Assembly: GCA_028710655.1 (NCBI GenBank)
Contig: JAQTTS010000059.1
Location: 1-9,721, forward strand
Direction: 5' to 3'
Length of the DNA: 9,721 bases
DNA from: Dehalococcoidales bacterium
GTDB lineage: Bacteria > Chloroflexota > Dehalococcoidia > Dehalococcoidales > UBA5760
Of this stretch, positions 1 to 6,393 are shown in pieces. Within the stretch, counting starts at the first letter, position 1, and the number at the start of each line of letters is the position of its first letter. The position numbers and the translations under genes are program-made. The notes under the pieces were generated by a model. It saw nothing but the letters and a program-made list of their open reading frames with translations, ran no database searches and was not told the origin of the DNA.

Positions 1-210
1 AAGACCGAGGAGCAGATAGCCCAGGAACGGAACATCCCGGCTGAGGACATCTACCGGCGGATCAACAAAGTGACCTGGTACTGCGTGGGGAGACGGGCGC
101 GGAAAGAGAGTTATGAGGAGTGGAAGAAACTTAAACAATATCGGAAATCTGAGGCTAATTTGTCCGTCACGGACAAAACACTTGACAAAACCAAAGCTAA
201 ATGCTATTGA
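1..210 (+). CDS. 3' end of a small possible DNA-binding protein upstream of terminase (partial)
   Basis: The reading frame is open from the first base and ends at TGA 208-210, leaving 69 residues of a protein whose start lies outside the window. The visible part begins with a helical segment (TEEQIAQERNIPAEDIYRRI) that could be the end of a helix-turn-helix, followed by a basic, aromatic stretch (WYCVGRRARKESYEEWKKLK) and a low-complexity polar tail. Small sigma-like or ArpU-like regulators often sit directly before the small terminase gene in Firmicutes phages, and the position fits that role. I cannot assign a family from the fragment, so the regulatory function is inference. The last 17 codons carry a perfect 19-bp dyad at 159-177, which might serve autoregulation or control of the late genes. 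A terminator follows the stop codon by about 30 bases. Confidence 0.6.
   Translation, partial: KTEEQIAQERNIPAEDIYRRINKVTWYCVGRRARKESYEEWKKLKQYRKSEANLSVTDKTLDKTKAKCY
159..177. promoter_or_regulatory. Perfect 19-bp dyad, candidate operator
   Basis: The sequence TTTGTCCGTCACGGACAAA has two perfect 9-bp arms around a single central C. It lies inside the 3' end of the upstream gene and encodes LSVTDK with flanking bases. A one-base centre makes a tight RNA hairpin unlikely and no T-run follows, so a binding site for a dimeric protein is more plausible than a terminator. GACAAAAC occurs at 172-179 and again at 184-191. The binding protein is unknown. Confidence 0.4.
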
Positions 211-240
211 TATAGACAGAATCCTATAAGAGTCTTTAAG

Positions 241-267
241 AGCCGTCCGAAAGGGCGGTTTTTTATT
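241..267 (+). terminator. Rho-independent terminator after the upstream gene
   Basis: The stem pairs CCGTCC (243-248) with GGGCGG (253-258), including one G-T wobble, across a GAAA loop. Two weaker pairs extend it outward (242/259 and 241/260). Six T's follow at 259-264, then ATT. This is a classic intrinsic terminator. It should separate transcription of the upstream gene from the terminase genes unless there is antitermination or a new start. Confidence 0.85.
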
Positions 268-274
268 ACCCAAA

Positions 275-290
275 TATTTCTCAGGAAATA
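275..290. repeat. 16-bp inverted repeat, copy 1, overlapping the terS ribosome binding site
   Basis: TATTTCTCAGGAAATA has perfect 6-bp arms around TCAG. An identical copy lies at 4109-4124. Here it ends three bases before the small terminase ATG. The AGGA at 283-286 is the only plausible ribosome binding site, so the repeat and the translation signal overlap. It could be a protein-binding operator, or a weak RNA hairpin that hides the ribosome binding site. The repeat is seen directly; its role is inferred. Confidence 0.55.
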
Positions 291-293
291 AAC

Positions 294-818
294 ATGCCAC
301 AGAAGAAAGAACGCAAACCCAGGGTAAATATCAACCTGGAGGAAATGGAGAAGCTGCTGGCTATGCCGGCCACAGACGCGGAAATAGCCGCTTTCTTCGG
401 CTGCACCAAGCAGGCCATCTCCGCCCGCAAGAAGTCAGATCTTAAATTCAAAGAAGCTTACAAGAGGGGCAGGGATAAGGGCAAGGCTTCCCTTCGCCGC
501 CTGATGTGGCAGAAGGCCCAGGGCAGGGACAACGAGTACCTCCATGACGATAAAGGCCAGCTGGTCCGGGATGAGAAGGGCAAGCCGGCTATTGTAGTGA
601 TCGGCTTTGCTCCGGACACCACGATGCAGATCTTCCTCAGAAAGAAGCTCCTGGGCTTTACTGATAAGCAGGAGACGGCTATTACCTCCAAGGGAAAGGG
701 GCTTACAATCGCCCCAGTCTTCCAGGTGATTGATACAGAAACCCAGGATCTGGTGAAGAGAATTCAAAATGGAGAAAGAACAGAGCCAGTGGAAACTAAC
801 CCGCATATTCAAAGCTAA
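294..818 (+). CDS. terS: Phage terminase small subunit
   Basis: This 174-residue protein is the likely DNA-recognition subunit of the packaging terminase, which binds the phage genome and hands it to the large subunit. A helix-turn-helix-like segment lies at about residues 27-46 (ATDAEIAAFFGCTKQAISAR), after a basic N-terminus. A helical charged region with KFKEAYKRGRDKGKASLRRLMWQKA follows, typical of the oligomerisation core of small terminases. The segment MQIFLRKKLLGFTDKQE is also characteristic: similar 'FWLKNRLGW.DK' stretches are common in this family. The start at ATG 294 is preceded by AGGA at 283-286. The gene is immediately upstream of the large subunit and overlaps it by 50 bases, the usual pairing. 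Recognition rests on motifs and position, not on a database search. Confidence 0.85.
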   Translation: MPQKKERKPRVNINLEEMEKLLAMPATDAEIAAFFGCTKQAISARKKSDLKFKEAYKRGRDKGKASLRRLMWQKAQGRDNEYLHDDKGQLVRDEKGKPAIVVIGFAPDTTMQIFLRKKLLGFTDKQETAITSKGKGLTIAPVFQVIDTETQDLVKRIQNGERTEPVETNPHIQS

Positions 819-2034
819 CGCTCAGGCTTATCTTGACAGGAAGCGCATTATTGCCAACGAGGGCGGGACTACCAGCTCCAAGACTATATCAATTCTCCAG
901 CTACTTGACCAGATAGCTAGAAACAGCAAACGCAATCTCCTGATATCGGTCATTTCCGAGACCATGCCCCACTTGAAAAGGGGCTGCATCCGGGACTTTC
1001 AGAACATCCTGGGTGAACAGTTTGATGTCAGGCGCTGGAACAAGACCGATTTTATTTACTCCTACGACAAGGCAGCTCTCGAGTTCCTTTCCGCAGACCA
1101 GCCAGGAAAGGTCCGGGGCCCACGCCGGGATATTGCCTTTATAAACGAGTGCAACAATGTCCAGTATGATATCTTCCGGCAAGTAGATATCCGGACCCGG
1201 ATCTGTACATTCCTGGACTGGAATCCGGTAGCGGAATTTTGGGCGCATGAAAATGGGATCATCAGCGATCCGCAAAACGCCTATATACATAGCACTTACC
1301 TGGACGCTAAATGGGTGCTACCGCCGGAAGTGGTGGCCAACATCGAAGCCCAGAGGGATAAAGACCCGAACTGGTGGAGCGTCTACGGTCTGGGCTTGGT
1401 CGGCAAGGTGGAAGGCCTGGTATATCCGTACTTTGAGCAGGTGGACCAGTTCCCGGATCCAGCCAGCGGCAGGATGTTTTACGGTCTGGATTTTGGTTTC
1501 AGCAACGATCCTACGGTATTGACCCGGAACCTGATACAGGGGACTTTTAAGGACGGTGGTTACCTTGACGGCGCCAGGCTCTACTCCCAGGAGCTGATAT
1601 ACGAGACCGGAATGACCAATAACCAGATTGCTGCCCGCATGGAAGAACTGGGAGTCAGGAAACACTATGATGAAATATTTGCCGACAGCGCAGAGCCCAA
1701 GAGCATCCAAGAGGTCTATGACTTCGGATTTAACATCAAGCCCTGCCCTAAAGGCGCCGACTCAGTCGAGTTTGGTCACCAGCGAGTCAGACAGTTAAAA
1801 CAACACTGGACCAAAGACAGCCTGCGCTGCATCAAGGAGCAGCGTAACTTCCGGTATATTGCGGACAAGAACGGTAAGCTCACCCAGAAGACAACTCACA
1901 ACTGGTCTCACGGTATGGACTCGCGCAGATATGGAGTTGTAGGCGCCCTCAGCAGCATTCCGGGCCACATAGACCCGCAGCCGGCTGATAAGTCCGAGAT
2001 AGCCTTCCGGGGGGTTCGTAAGAAGGAATTTTGA
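769..2034 (+). CDS. terL: Phage terminase large subunit (ATPase and nuclease)
   Basis: This 421-residue protein is the motor that translocates DNA into the prohead and cuts it at the ends. The Walker A motif is at residues 31-39 (EGGTTSSKT). The second Gly of the textbook motif is Ser here, a variant familiar in PBSX/Terminase_3-type enzymes. The Walker B segment is DIAFINE at 121-127, with Asn-Glu instead of Asp-Glu. The RNase H-like nuclease is visible through its acidic residues: Asp241 in YGLDFGF, Asp306 in ADSAEPKSI and Asp384 in SHGMDSRRY. Length is normal for the family and all motifs appear intact. The ATG at 769 lies inside terS, with a weak upstream GAAGAG as the ribosome binding site, so translational coupling is likely. 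The stop codon is one base before the portal start. Confidence 0.95.
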   Translation: MEKEQSQWKLTRIFKANAQAYLDRKRIIANEGGTTSSKTISILQLLDQIARNSKRNLLISVISETMPHLKRGCIRDFQNILGEQFDVRRWNKTDFIYSYDKAALEFLSADQPGKVRGPRRDIAFINECNNVQYDIFRQVDIRTRICTFLDWNPVAEFWAHENGIISDPQNAYIHSTYLDAKWVLPPEVVANIEAQRDKDPNWWSVYGLGLVGKVEGLVYPYFEQVDQFPDPASGRMFYGLDFGFSNDPTVLTRNLIQGTFKDGGYLDGARLYSQELIYETGMTNNQIAARMEELGVRKHYDEIFADSAEPKSIQEVYDFGFNIKPCPKGADSVEFGHQRVRQLKQHWTKDSLRCIKEQRNFRYIADKNGKLTQKTTHNWSHGMDSRRYGVVGALSSIPGHIDPQPADKSEIAFRGVRKKEF

Positions 2035-2035
2035 T

Positions 2036-4096
2036 ATGAGACTAAAAATAGGCAACTTCGAAATACTGGCCGAAAGAACCAGAAAGCCCGAGCTGGACGA
2101 GCTGGGTGCTCCGGGTACCAGTGTGTTCGCCGGGGTCGTCGCTGAAGAGTACAACACAGACCTTCAGGGGCAGAAAGGCATCACGATCTATGAGAAGATG
2201 CGGAAATCGGATGCCCGGGTCAAGCTGGCCATACTGGTCTGCGAGATGCCGCTCCGGGCTGCCACCTGGACTATAGAGCCTGCCAGTGATGAGGAGCAGG
2301 ATAAGCAAATTGCTGAATTTATAGAGGCTAATCTGCTATCCGGGATGACTATTACCTGGGATTCTTTTCTGCACCATGCCCTCCTGATGCTGCCCTTCGG
2401 ATTTTCGATGTTTGAGAAGGTCTGGGAGATCCGGGACAACCGGGTAGCTTACCGCAAGCTGGCGCCGCGCCTCCCTAAGACACTGGGCAAATGGCTGCTG
2501 GACGAGAACGGCGGGTTAGCTGGTATCGAACAGCATACCTGGAAGAATGACCAATACAAGCTTATTACCATACCGGTTGATAAGCTCCTGGTCTTCACCA
2601 ATGAAAAAGAAGGCTCCAATTTCGAGGGTGTGTCAATCCTCCGGACAGCATACAAGCACTGGTATTATAAAGACAATTTATACCGCATTGACGGCATCGC
2701 CGCTGAGCGCCACGCCACGGGGGTACCCGTCTTTAAACATCCCTCCACGGCCCAGAAGACCGATAAGGACAGACTGGACGAGATGGGGCAGCACCTGCAG
2801 GCACACGAGCAGCAGTATATCAGGCTGGCGGAGGACTATGATTTTGATATCAAGGGCGTAACCGGAGCCGTCCGGGAGATCATGCCTTCAATCAATCATC
2901 ATGACCGCAAAATAGCTGAGTCGGTACTGGCTGACTTCCTGGACCTGGGAGGAGGCGAGCGGGGGAGCTGGGCGCTGTCAAAAGATAAATCCAGTTTCTT
3001 CCTCATGTCCCTGGGCGCTGTCGGCAAGAATATTACAGACACAATCAACGAGTATGTTATCAAGCCTCTGGTTGATTACAATTTTCAGGTCAAAGCCTAT
3101 CCCAAATTGCAAGTATCCGGACTGGAAACCCGGGATATGGAAGTGTATGCCCGGACCGTGACTTCCCTGCTGGGGTCAGGCGGAATCACCTCTGATCTGT
3201 CAACAGAAAACCATCTTCGCTCTATCCTGGAACTTCCACAGAAAGAAGAAAAGGACTATGAGAAGCCGGTCAGGAGCAACCCATCGCCATTTCAGGCCAC
3301 AGAGGGAGGCTTAAAAAAAAAGAGGGAACTGACCCCGGCCGAGAAGTACGTTGCTTTTGCCGAGATTGAGAAAAAGCTGGACGATACCGAGCAGGAATTT
3401 GTCAATGCCACCAAAGAGGTTATGGGGCGACAGATTGACAACCTGGTTGATGAAGCGGCCAAAATCATCGAAAACCGGCAGATAAACAAAGTCAATTCCA
3501 TTGAGCCCCGCTATAAGTCCCAGATGGAATCTAAGATCTACGCAGTACTCAAGGACCTGCTGCAGTACGGCAAAAATCAGGTAAAGCAGGAAATCCGGGC
3601 GCAAAAGAGCGAGAAGCTGGCCGATCAGGCCGGCGTTATCCCGGATGATATCGAACTTATCGAGGAGTATTTAAGAGCACGGTCTAAGGCCACTGCCAAC
3701 ACCATGGCCAACAAACTCAAGGTGTTTACTACTTTCGAGGCCCTCAGGCAGATCAAGACCGGAGTACTGGATAAACCCGCGATCAAGAAAGGGCTGCTGG
3801 AGCTTTCTGACCGGGAACTGGTGGCCACTGCCAAGCTGTCCACTTCCGAAGCGTTCAACTTCGGACGGGGGGTAGCCGCTGCAACCATGGCAGATGATAT
3901 TGATAGAGTCCAGTACTCAGCGATTTTAGACGGCAATCAGTGCTCTGAGTGCGAAAAGATGGACGGGCAAGAATGGCCTTACAATGACCCCAGGACCGAC
4001 TATTACTCTTCCGGCAATCCGGACTGCGAAGGAGGCGGGCGCTGCCGCTGCGTGTTGATTTATATCGCCGGGAGTGAATCCCGGGCGGTTAAGTAG
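2036..4096 (+). CDS. Portal protein (Mu gp29/DUF935 type) fused to a MuF minor head domain
   Basis: This 686-residue protein joins two head proteins that are often separate. Residues 1 to about 430 resemble the Mu gp29-like portal family (DUF935). They include PFGFSMFEKVWE and, near the end of the domain, LLGSGGITSDLSTENHLRSIL followed by ELPQ. Portals form the ring at the DNA entry vertex. Residues about 440-686 are helical and charged, and end in a MuF-type signature: DGNQCSECEKMDGQEWP, then CEGGGRCRC. In place of the usual P-P-H-P-N-C-R-C there is a Gly-rich, Cys-rich version. MuF proteins are minor head proteins injected or used in assembly. The start is ATG 2036 with AAGGA at 2023-2027. 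A run of nine A's at 3313-3321 lies at the domain junction and may allow recoding to a portal-only product of about 444 residues. A terminator-bearing gap follows. Confidence 0.88.
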   Translation: MRLKIGNFEILAERTRKPELDELGAPGTSVFAGVVAEEYNTDLQGQKGITIYEKMRKSDARVKLAILVCEMPLRAATWTIEPASDEEQDKQIAEFIEANLLSGMTITWDSFLHHALLMLPFGFSMFEKVWEIRDNRVAYRKLAPRLPKTLGKWLLDENGGLAGIEQHTWKNDQYKLITIPVDKLLVFTNEKEGSNFEGVSILRTAYKHWYYKDNLYRIDGIAAERHATGVPVFKHPSTAQKTDKDRLDEMGQHLQAHEQQYIRLAEDYDFDIKGVTGAVREIMPSINHHDRKIAESVLADFLDLGGGERGSWALSKDKSSFFLMSLGAVGKNITDTINEYVIKPLVDYNFQVKAYPKLQVSGLETRDMEVYARTVTSLLGSGGITSDLSTENHLRSILELPQKEEKDYEKPVRSNPSPFQATEGGLKKKRELTPAEKYVAFAEIEKKLDDTEQEFVNATKEVMGRQIDNLVDEAAKIIENRQINKVNSIEPRYKSQMESKIYAVLKDLLQYGKNQVKQEIRAQKSEKLADQAGVIPDDIELIEEYLRARSKATANTMANKLKVFTTFEALRQIKTGVLDKPAIKKGLLELSDRELVATAKLSTSEAFNFGRGVAAATMADDIDRVQYSAILDGNQCSECEKMDGQEWPYNDPRTDYYSSGNPDCEGGGRCRCVLIYIAGSESRAVK
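3303..3322 (+). promoter_or_regulatory. Candidate programmed frameshift or slippage site at the portal-MuF junction
   Basis: In the reading frame of the portal-MuF gene, codons TTA AAA AAA AAG (3311-3322) contain the heptamer A AAA AAG at 3316-3322, correctly phased for -1 slippage. It is the same heptamer used by E. coli dnaX. An internal Shine-Dalgarno-like AGGGAGG lies at 3303-3309, six bases upstream, with no start codon at a usable distance. A -1 shift adds 15 codons and stops at TGA 3367-3369, giving about 444 residues. A +1 shift stops at TGA 3330-3332. I see only a weak downstream CGGC/GCCG pairing (3336-3339 with 3359-3362). Function is inference. Confidence 0.5.
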
Positions 4097-4108
4097 CAAG
4101 CCTAATAT

Positions 4109-4124
4109 TATTTCTCAGGAAATA
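4109..4124. repeat. 16-bp inverted repeat, copy 2
   Basis: TATTTCTCAGGAAATA is identical to the copy at 275-290. Here it lies 12 bases after the portal-MuF stop codon and 45 bases before the protease/scaffold ATG, so it is not the ribosome binding site for that gene. Because the copy is conserved away from a start codon, a role as a DNA site or RNA processing site is more likely than a translational one. Confidence 0.55.
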
Positions 4125-4130
4125 CTTTAA

Positions 4131-4159
4131 GACTTCGAGCAATCGAGGGCTTTTTTATT
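4131..4159 (+). terminator. Hairpin with T-tract between portal-MuF and capsid genes
   Basis: CTTCGA (4133-4138) pairs with TCGAGG (4143-4148), with one T-G wobble, across a GCAA tetraloop. After GC the run TTTTTTATT follows at 4151-4159. The architecture matches the first terminator (16-base hairpin, GNNA loop, identical TTTTTTATT tail), but the stem is weaker. It lies directly against the ribosome binding site of the next gene, so it probably attenuates rather than fully stops transcription into the capsid genes. Confidence 0.6.
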
Positions 4160-4169
4160 GGAGGGAACC

Positions 4170-5450
4170 ATGTCGAAAGCAAACAAGCTGGAAACGGTAG
4201 ACATCAACGGGGTGGAGATCATGGCAACCGGAACCTGGCAGGGAGCCAATGGCGAGGCCAGGATAACCGAAAAGGACCTGGAGAACATGGTTAGTGCCTT
4301 TGCCGATCTTACCGGCAACAAGAACCTGAATTATGAACCACCGGTCAAGCTGGGCCACACAGAAAAGCAAAAGCTCATCCAGGAAGACGGCCTGCCGGCA
4401 GCCGGCTGGATCAAGTCGGTCAAGAAGGTCGGGGGGAAGCTGGTCGCCGACTTGAAGGATGTACCCAAGAAAATTGCGGAACTGATGCAGGCGGGGGCTT
4501 ACAAAAAGCGATCTGCAGAATTCTACCGCAATTACGAGATAGGCGGTAGAAAGTACCCGATTGTCCTGAAGGCCCTGGCACTGCTGGGGGCTGATATCCC
4601 GGCTGTGAAAACTATCTCCGACATCAAAGCTTTGTATACCAGCGAAGCTTTGATGGATGAAAACGGGGAGCCTTACGAAGCGGTTTACTTCGAGGAAAGC
4701 TTGAATAAAAGAATCAGCATGATACGAGAAGCTTTCCGCAAACAGTTCCGTCCGGATGATTCACTGATTCCCTACGAAGAGCGGCCCTGGATACGGGAAA
4801 TCTATCAGGGCTATGTCATTGCAGAAAAAGGCGAATCTTTATTTAAAGTCACCTACACCGAAGCTGACGGCAATTATATATTCGACATGGCCAATGCCCA
4901 AAAGGTGGAGATGGTCTATCAACCGGTTACCCCTTCCGGCGAGCCGGAGGCTAACGATAATCAAGAAAATTTAAGTGAGGAGGTCCTAATGGACAAGCAA
5001 TTAAGAGAACTGTTAGGCCTGGATGAGAAAGCTGACGTCCTAGAGGCGGTTAAAGGCTTAAAGTCTGCGGCTGACGCAGCGGCCAACACGCTCGCGGAAG
5101 GCGAGCAGTTAAAGAGCCGGGTCACCAAACTGGAGGAAGACCTGGCGAAATCCAACCAGACCATTGCCCTCAAGGAAAGAGACGAGCGGGTCAGTAAGGC
5201 CATCAGTGCCGGGAAGATCCTGCCGGCGCAGAAAGCCTGGGCGGAAGAGTACGCACTCAAGGATCCCACCGGCTTTGACACTTTCATCGCCGGGGCTCCG
5301 GTCGCCGTTAAGCTGGGCGAGATCGGCCGGCAGGGCAACGAACCGGAAGATGTAGAGCTGACCGAATATGAATTAAAGATCGGTGAACTCATGGGGGTTG
5401 ATAAAGAGACCCTCGCGAAATCCAAGAAAGAGGAGGCTCTCAATGTTTAA
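4170..5450 (+). CDS. Mu gpI-like prohead protease with C-terminal scaffold
   Basis: This 426-residue protein probably matures the prohead: the protease part cleaves head proteins and the C-terminal part acts as internal scaffold. Residues 14-160 look like the Mu-like prophage I protein. They include GTWQG at 21-25, VKLGH with His63, AAGWI at 77-81, and YKKRSAEFY with Ser115. His63 and Ser115 are candidate catalytic residues. A small beta-rich insert (about 180-255; WIREIYQGYVIAEKGESLFKV) links to the scaffold, which has a coiled-coil-like region around 305-345. A TTG at 4158 would extend the frame by four residues. I chose ATG 4170 because GGAGGG at 4160-4165 is correctly spaced for it and would fall inside the coding region for the TTG start. 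An internal start at Met274 probably yields a separate scaffold. The gene overlaps the decoration gene by 8 bases. Confidence 0.85.
   Translation: MSKANKLETVDINGVEIMATGTWQGANGEARITEKDLENMVSAFADLTGNKNLNYEPPVKLGHTEKQKLIQEDGLPAAGWIKSVKKVGGKLVADLKDVPKKIAELMQAGAYKKRSAEFYRNYEIGGRKYPIVLKALALLGADIPAVKTISDIKALYTSEALMDENGEPYEAVYFEESLNKRISMIREAFRKQFRPDDSLIPYEERPWIREIYQGYVIAEKGESLFKVTYTEADGNYIFDMANAQKVEMVYQPVTPSGEPEANDNQENLSEEVLMDKQLRELLGLDEKADVLEAVKGLKSAADAAANTLAEGEQLKSRVTKLEEDLAKSNQTIALKERDERVSKAISAGKILPAQKAWAEEYALKDPTGFDTFIAGAPVAVKLGEIGRQGNEPEDVELTEYELKIGELMGVDKETLAKSKKEEALNV
4989..5450 (+). CDS. Nested in-frame scaffold protein (Mu gpZ-like arrangement)
   Basis: ATG 4989 is in frame with the protease gene and preceded by GAGGAGGT at 4977-4984, one of the strongest ribosome binding sites in the window. 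Translation from here gives 153 residues: MDKQLRELLGLDEKADVLEAV, then an Ala-rich helical region, a predicted coiled coil (LKSRVTKLEEDLAKSNQTI), and an acidic/polar C-terminus. This is the expected composition of a phage scaffold. In phage Mu the scaffold gene Z is the in-frame 3' part of protease gene I, and lambda C/Nu3 is similar. The internal start and its ribosome binding site are seen directly; use as a separate protein is inferred from those precedents. It would supply many scaffold copies per protease-scaffold fusion. Confidence 0.75.
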   Translation: MDKQLRELLGLDEKADVLEAVKGLKSAADAAANTLAEGEQLKSRVTKLEEDLAKSNQTIALKERDERVSKAISAGKILPAQKAWAEEYALKDPTGFDTFIAGAPVAVKLGEIGRQGNEPEDVELTEYELKIGELMGVDKETLAKSKKEEALNV

Positions 5451-6387
5451 GAGCTATAAAAATCCATGGATCCGCTGGGTAGCGGTTTTTTTCGCCCTGC
5501 CAATTCTGCTATTCTGCACTCCGGCCCTGTCCGCCAATGCCGAAGTAGGGCGTTATGAGGGCAACCTGAAGAGCTATCCGGTAGCGGACAATGTTCACAT
5601 TTACAAAGGGGCTCACGTCTGCATTGACGCATCTGGTTACCTGAATCCTGCTGCCGATACTGCCGGTTTTCGATATGCTGGTGTAGCTGCTGAGGAATGC
5701 GACAATACATTAACAGGTCATGCTGCAGGTGGAAAAGAATGCCGCGTCTGGACCGGCGGCGAGTTCCAGGCAACCTTTACATCAATCACCCAGGCCATGG
5801 TCGGGCAAATGATGTACATCAAAGACGATGCCACCCTGGACGATACCAGCACCAACCTGGTACCTGCCGGCATACTCGTCGAATACATCAGCGCGACATC
5901 TGGCAAATTCCGCATTGACGCACCAGTTGGGGAGCAGGCCATTGTTATTAATTCTCCGGCTGTTGTGAACCGGGGTGGAGATGTTGACTGGGCTTCAGCT
6001 ACAGCCGGGCTGTCGCTGGCCAAGGCCAAATCCGCCAAGGTTGCGTATGTGCCGATTGTCGGCCTGCAGGTAGGCGATGTAATTAGCGCTTACCAGGTTA
6101 ATGCTGGCCTGGGGGGTGGTTCCGGCAAGGCTACCACTCTCGATTGCGCGCTCTATAGCTCCGTAGCCAAAGCAGGCGGCACCACGGACACCGATATTGG
6201 CGCTATTACCCAGGTCAAGGCTGAAGCTGATACCCTGGTAGCTTCCACCAAAACCCTGGCAGCGGCCTCAACGGTAGCGGCTAACGCACAGTATTACATG
6301 AAAGTAACCGGCACTACAGCGGATGATGATGCCTGCGACGCGGTTGTCACCGGCTTTAATCTGACTGTAACCAGGAAGAGGGGGTAA
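5443..6387 (+). CDS. Capsid decoration-like protein with signal peptide and extra C-terminal domain
   Basis: This 314-residue protein starts at ATG 5443 with AGGAGG at 5431-5436 and overlaps the scaffold stop by 8 bases. Residues 34 to about 165 resemble phage capsid cement/decoration proteins (DUF2190-like): GRYEGNLKSYPVADNVHIYKG, then a Gly- and Asp-rich beta domain with GQMMYIKDDATLDD. Residues about 166-314 form a second beta-rich, Ala/Thr-rich domain with PIVGLQVGDVISAYQV and a TTDTDIGAITQVKAEADT-like stretch that I recognise from other phage structural proteins but cannot name. The N-terminus is odd for a virion protein: basic residues (K3, K6, R11), a hydrophobic core at 12-26, and ANA/EV, a good signal peptidase I site after Ala33. 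Cys25 is not in a lipobox. No other normal start codon exists before the decoration domain, so the signal-like segment should be translated. Confidence 0.72.
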   Translation: MFKSYKNPWIRWVAVFFALPILLFCTPALSANAEVGRYEGNLKSYPVADNVHIYKGAHVCIDASGYLNPAADTAGFRYAGVAAEECDNTLTGHAAGGKECRVWTGGEFQATFTSITQAMVGQMMYIKDDATLDDTSTNLVPAGILVEYISATSGKFRIDAPVGEQAIVINSPAVVNRGGDVDWASATAGLSLAKAKSAKVAYVPIVGLQVGDVISAYQVNAGLGGGSGKATTLDCALYSSVAKAGGTTDTDIGAITQVKAEADTLVASTKTLAAASTVAANAQYYMKVTGTTADDDACDAVVTGFNLTVTRKRG

Positions 6388-6393
6388 AGATAG

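Noticed and set aside
182..210. TTGACA with TATTGA 17 bases downstream, a possible sigma-70 promoter
   Set aside because: The -10 matches the consensus in only three of six positions, and any transcript would meet the terminator at 241-267 almost at once.
435..812. Long reverse-strand open frames opposite the terminase, portal and capsid genes
   Set aside because: They mirror strong + strand genes with recognisable families, and their translations show no motif.
4158..4169. TTG at 4158 as start of the protease/scaffold gene
   Set aside because: The ribosome binding site GGAGGG (4160-4165) would be inside the coding region; ATG 4170 is at the correct distance.
5383..5442. Upstream ATG at 5383 as start of the decoration gene
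   Set aside because: It lies deep in the scaffold reading frame with no clear ribosome binding site, whereas ATG 5443 has AGGAGG at 5431-5436 and gives a coherent N-terminus.
5461..5470. 10-bp palindrome ATCCATGGAT near the start of the decoration gene
   Set aside because: It is short, inside coding sequence and without a partner copy, so chance is adequate.
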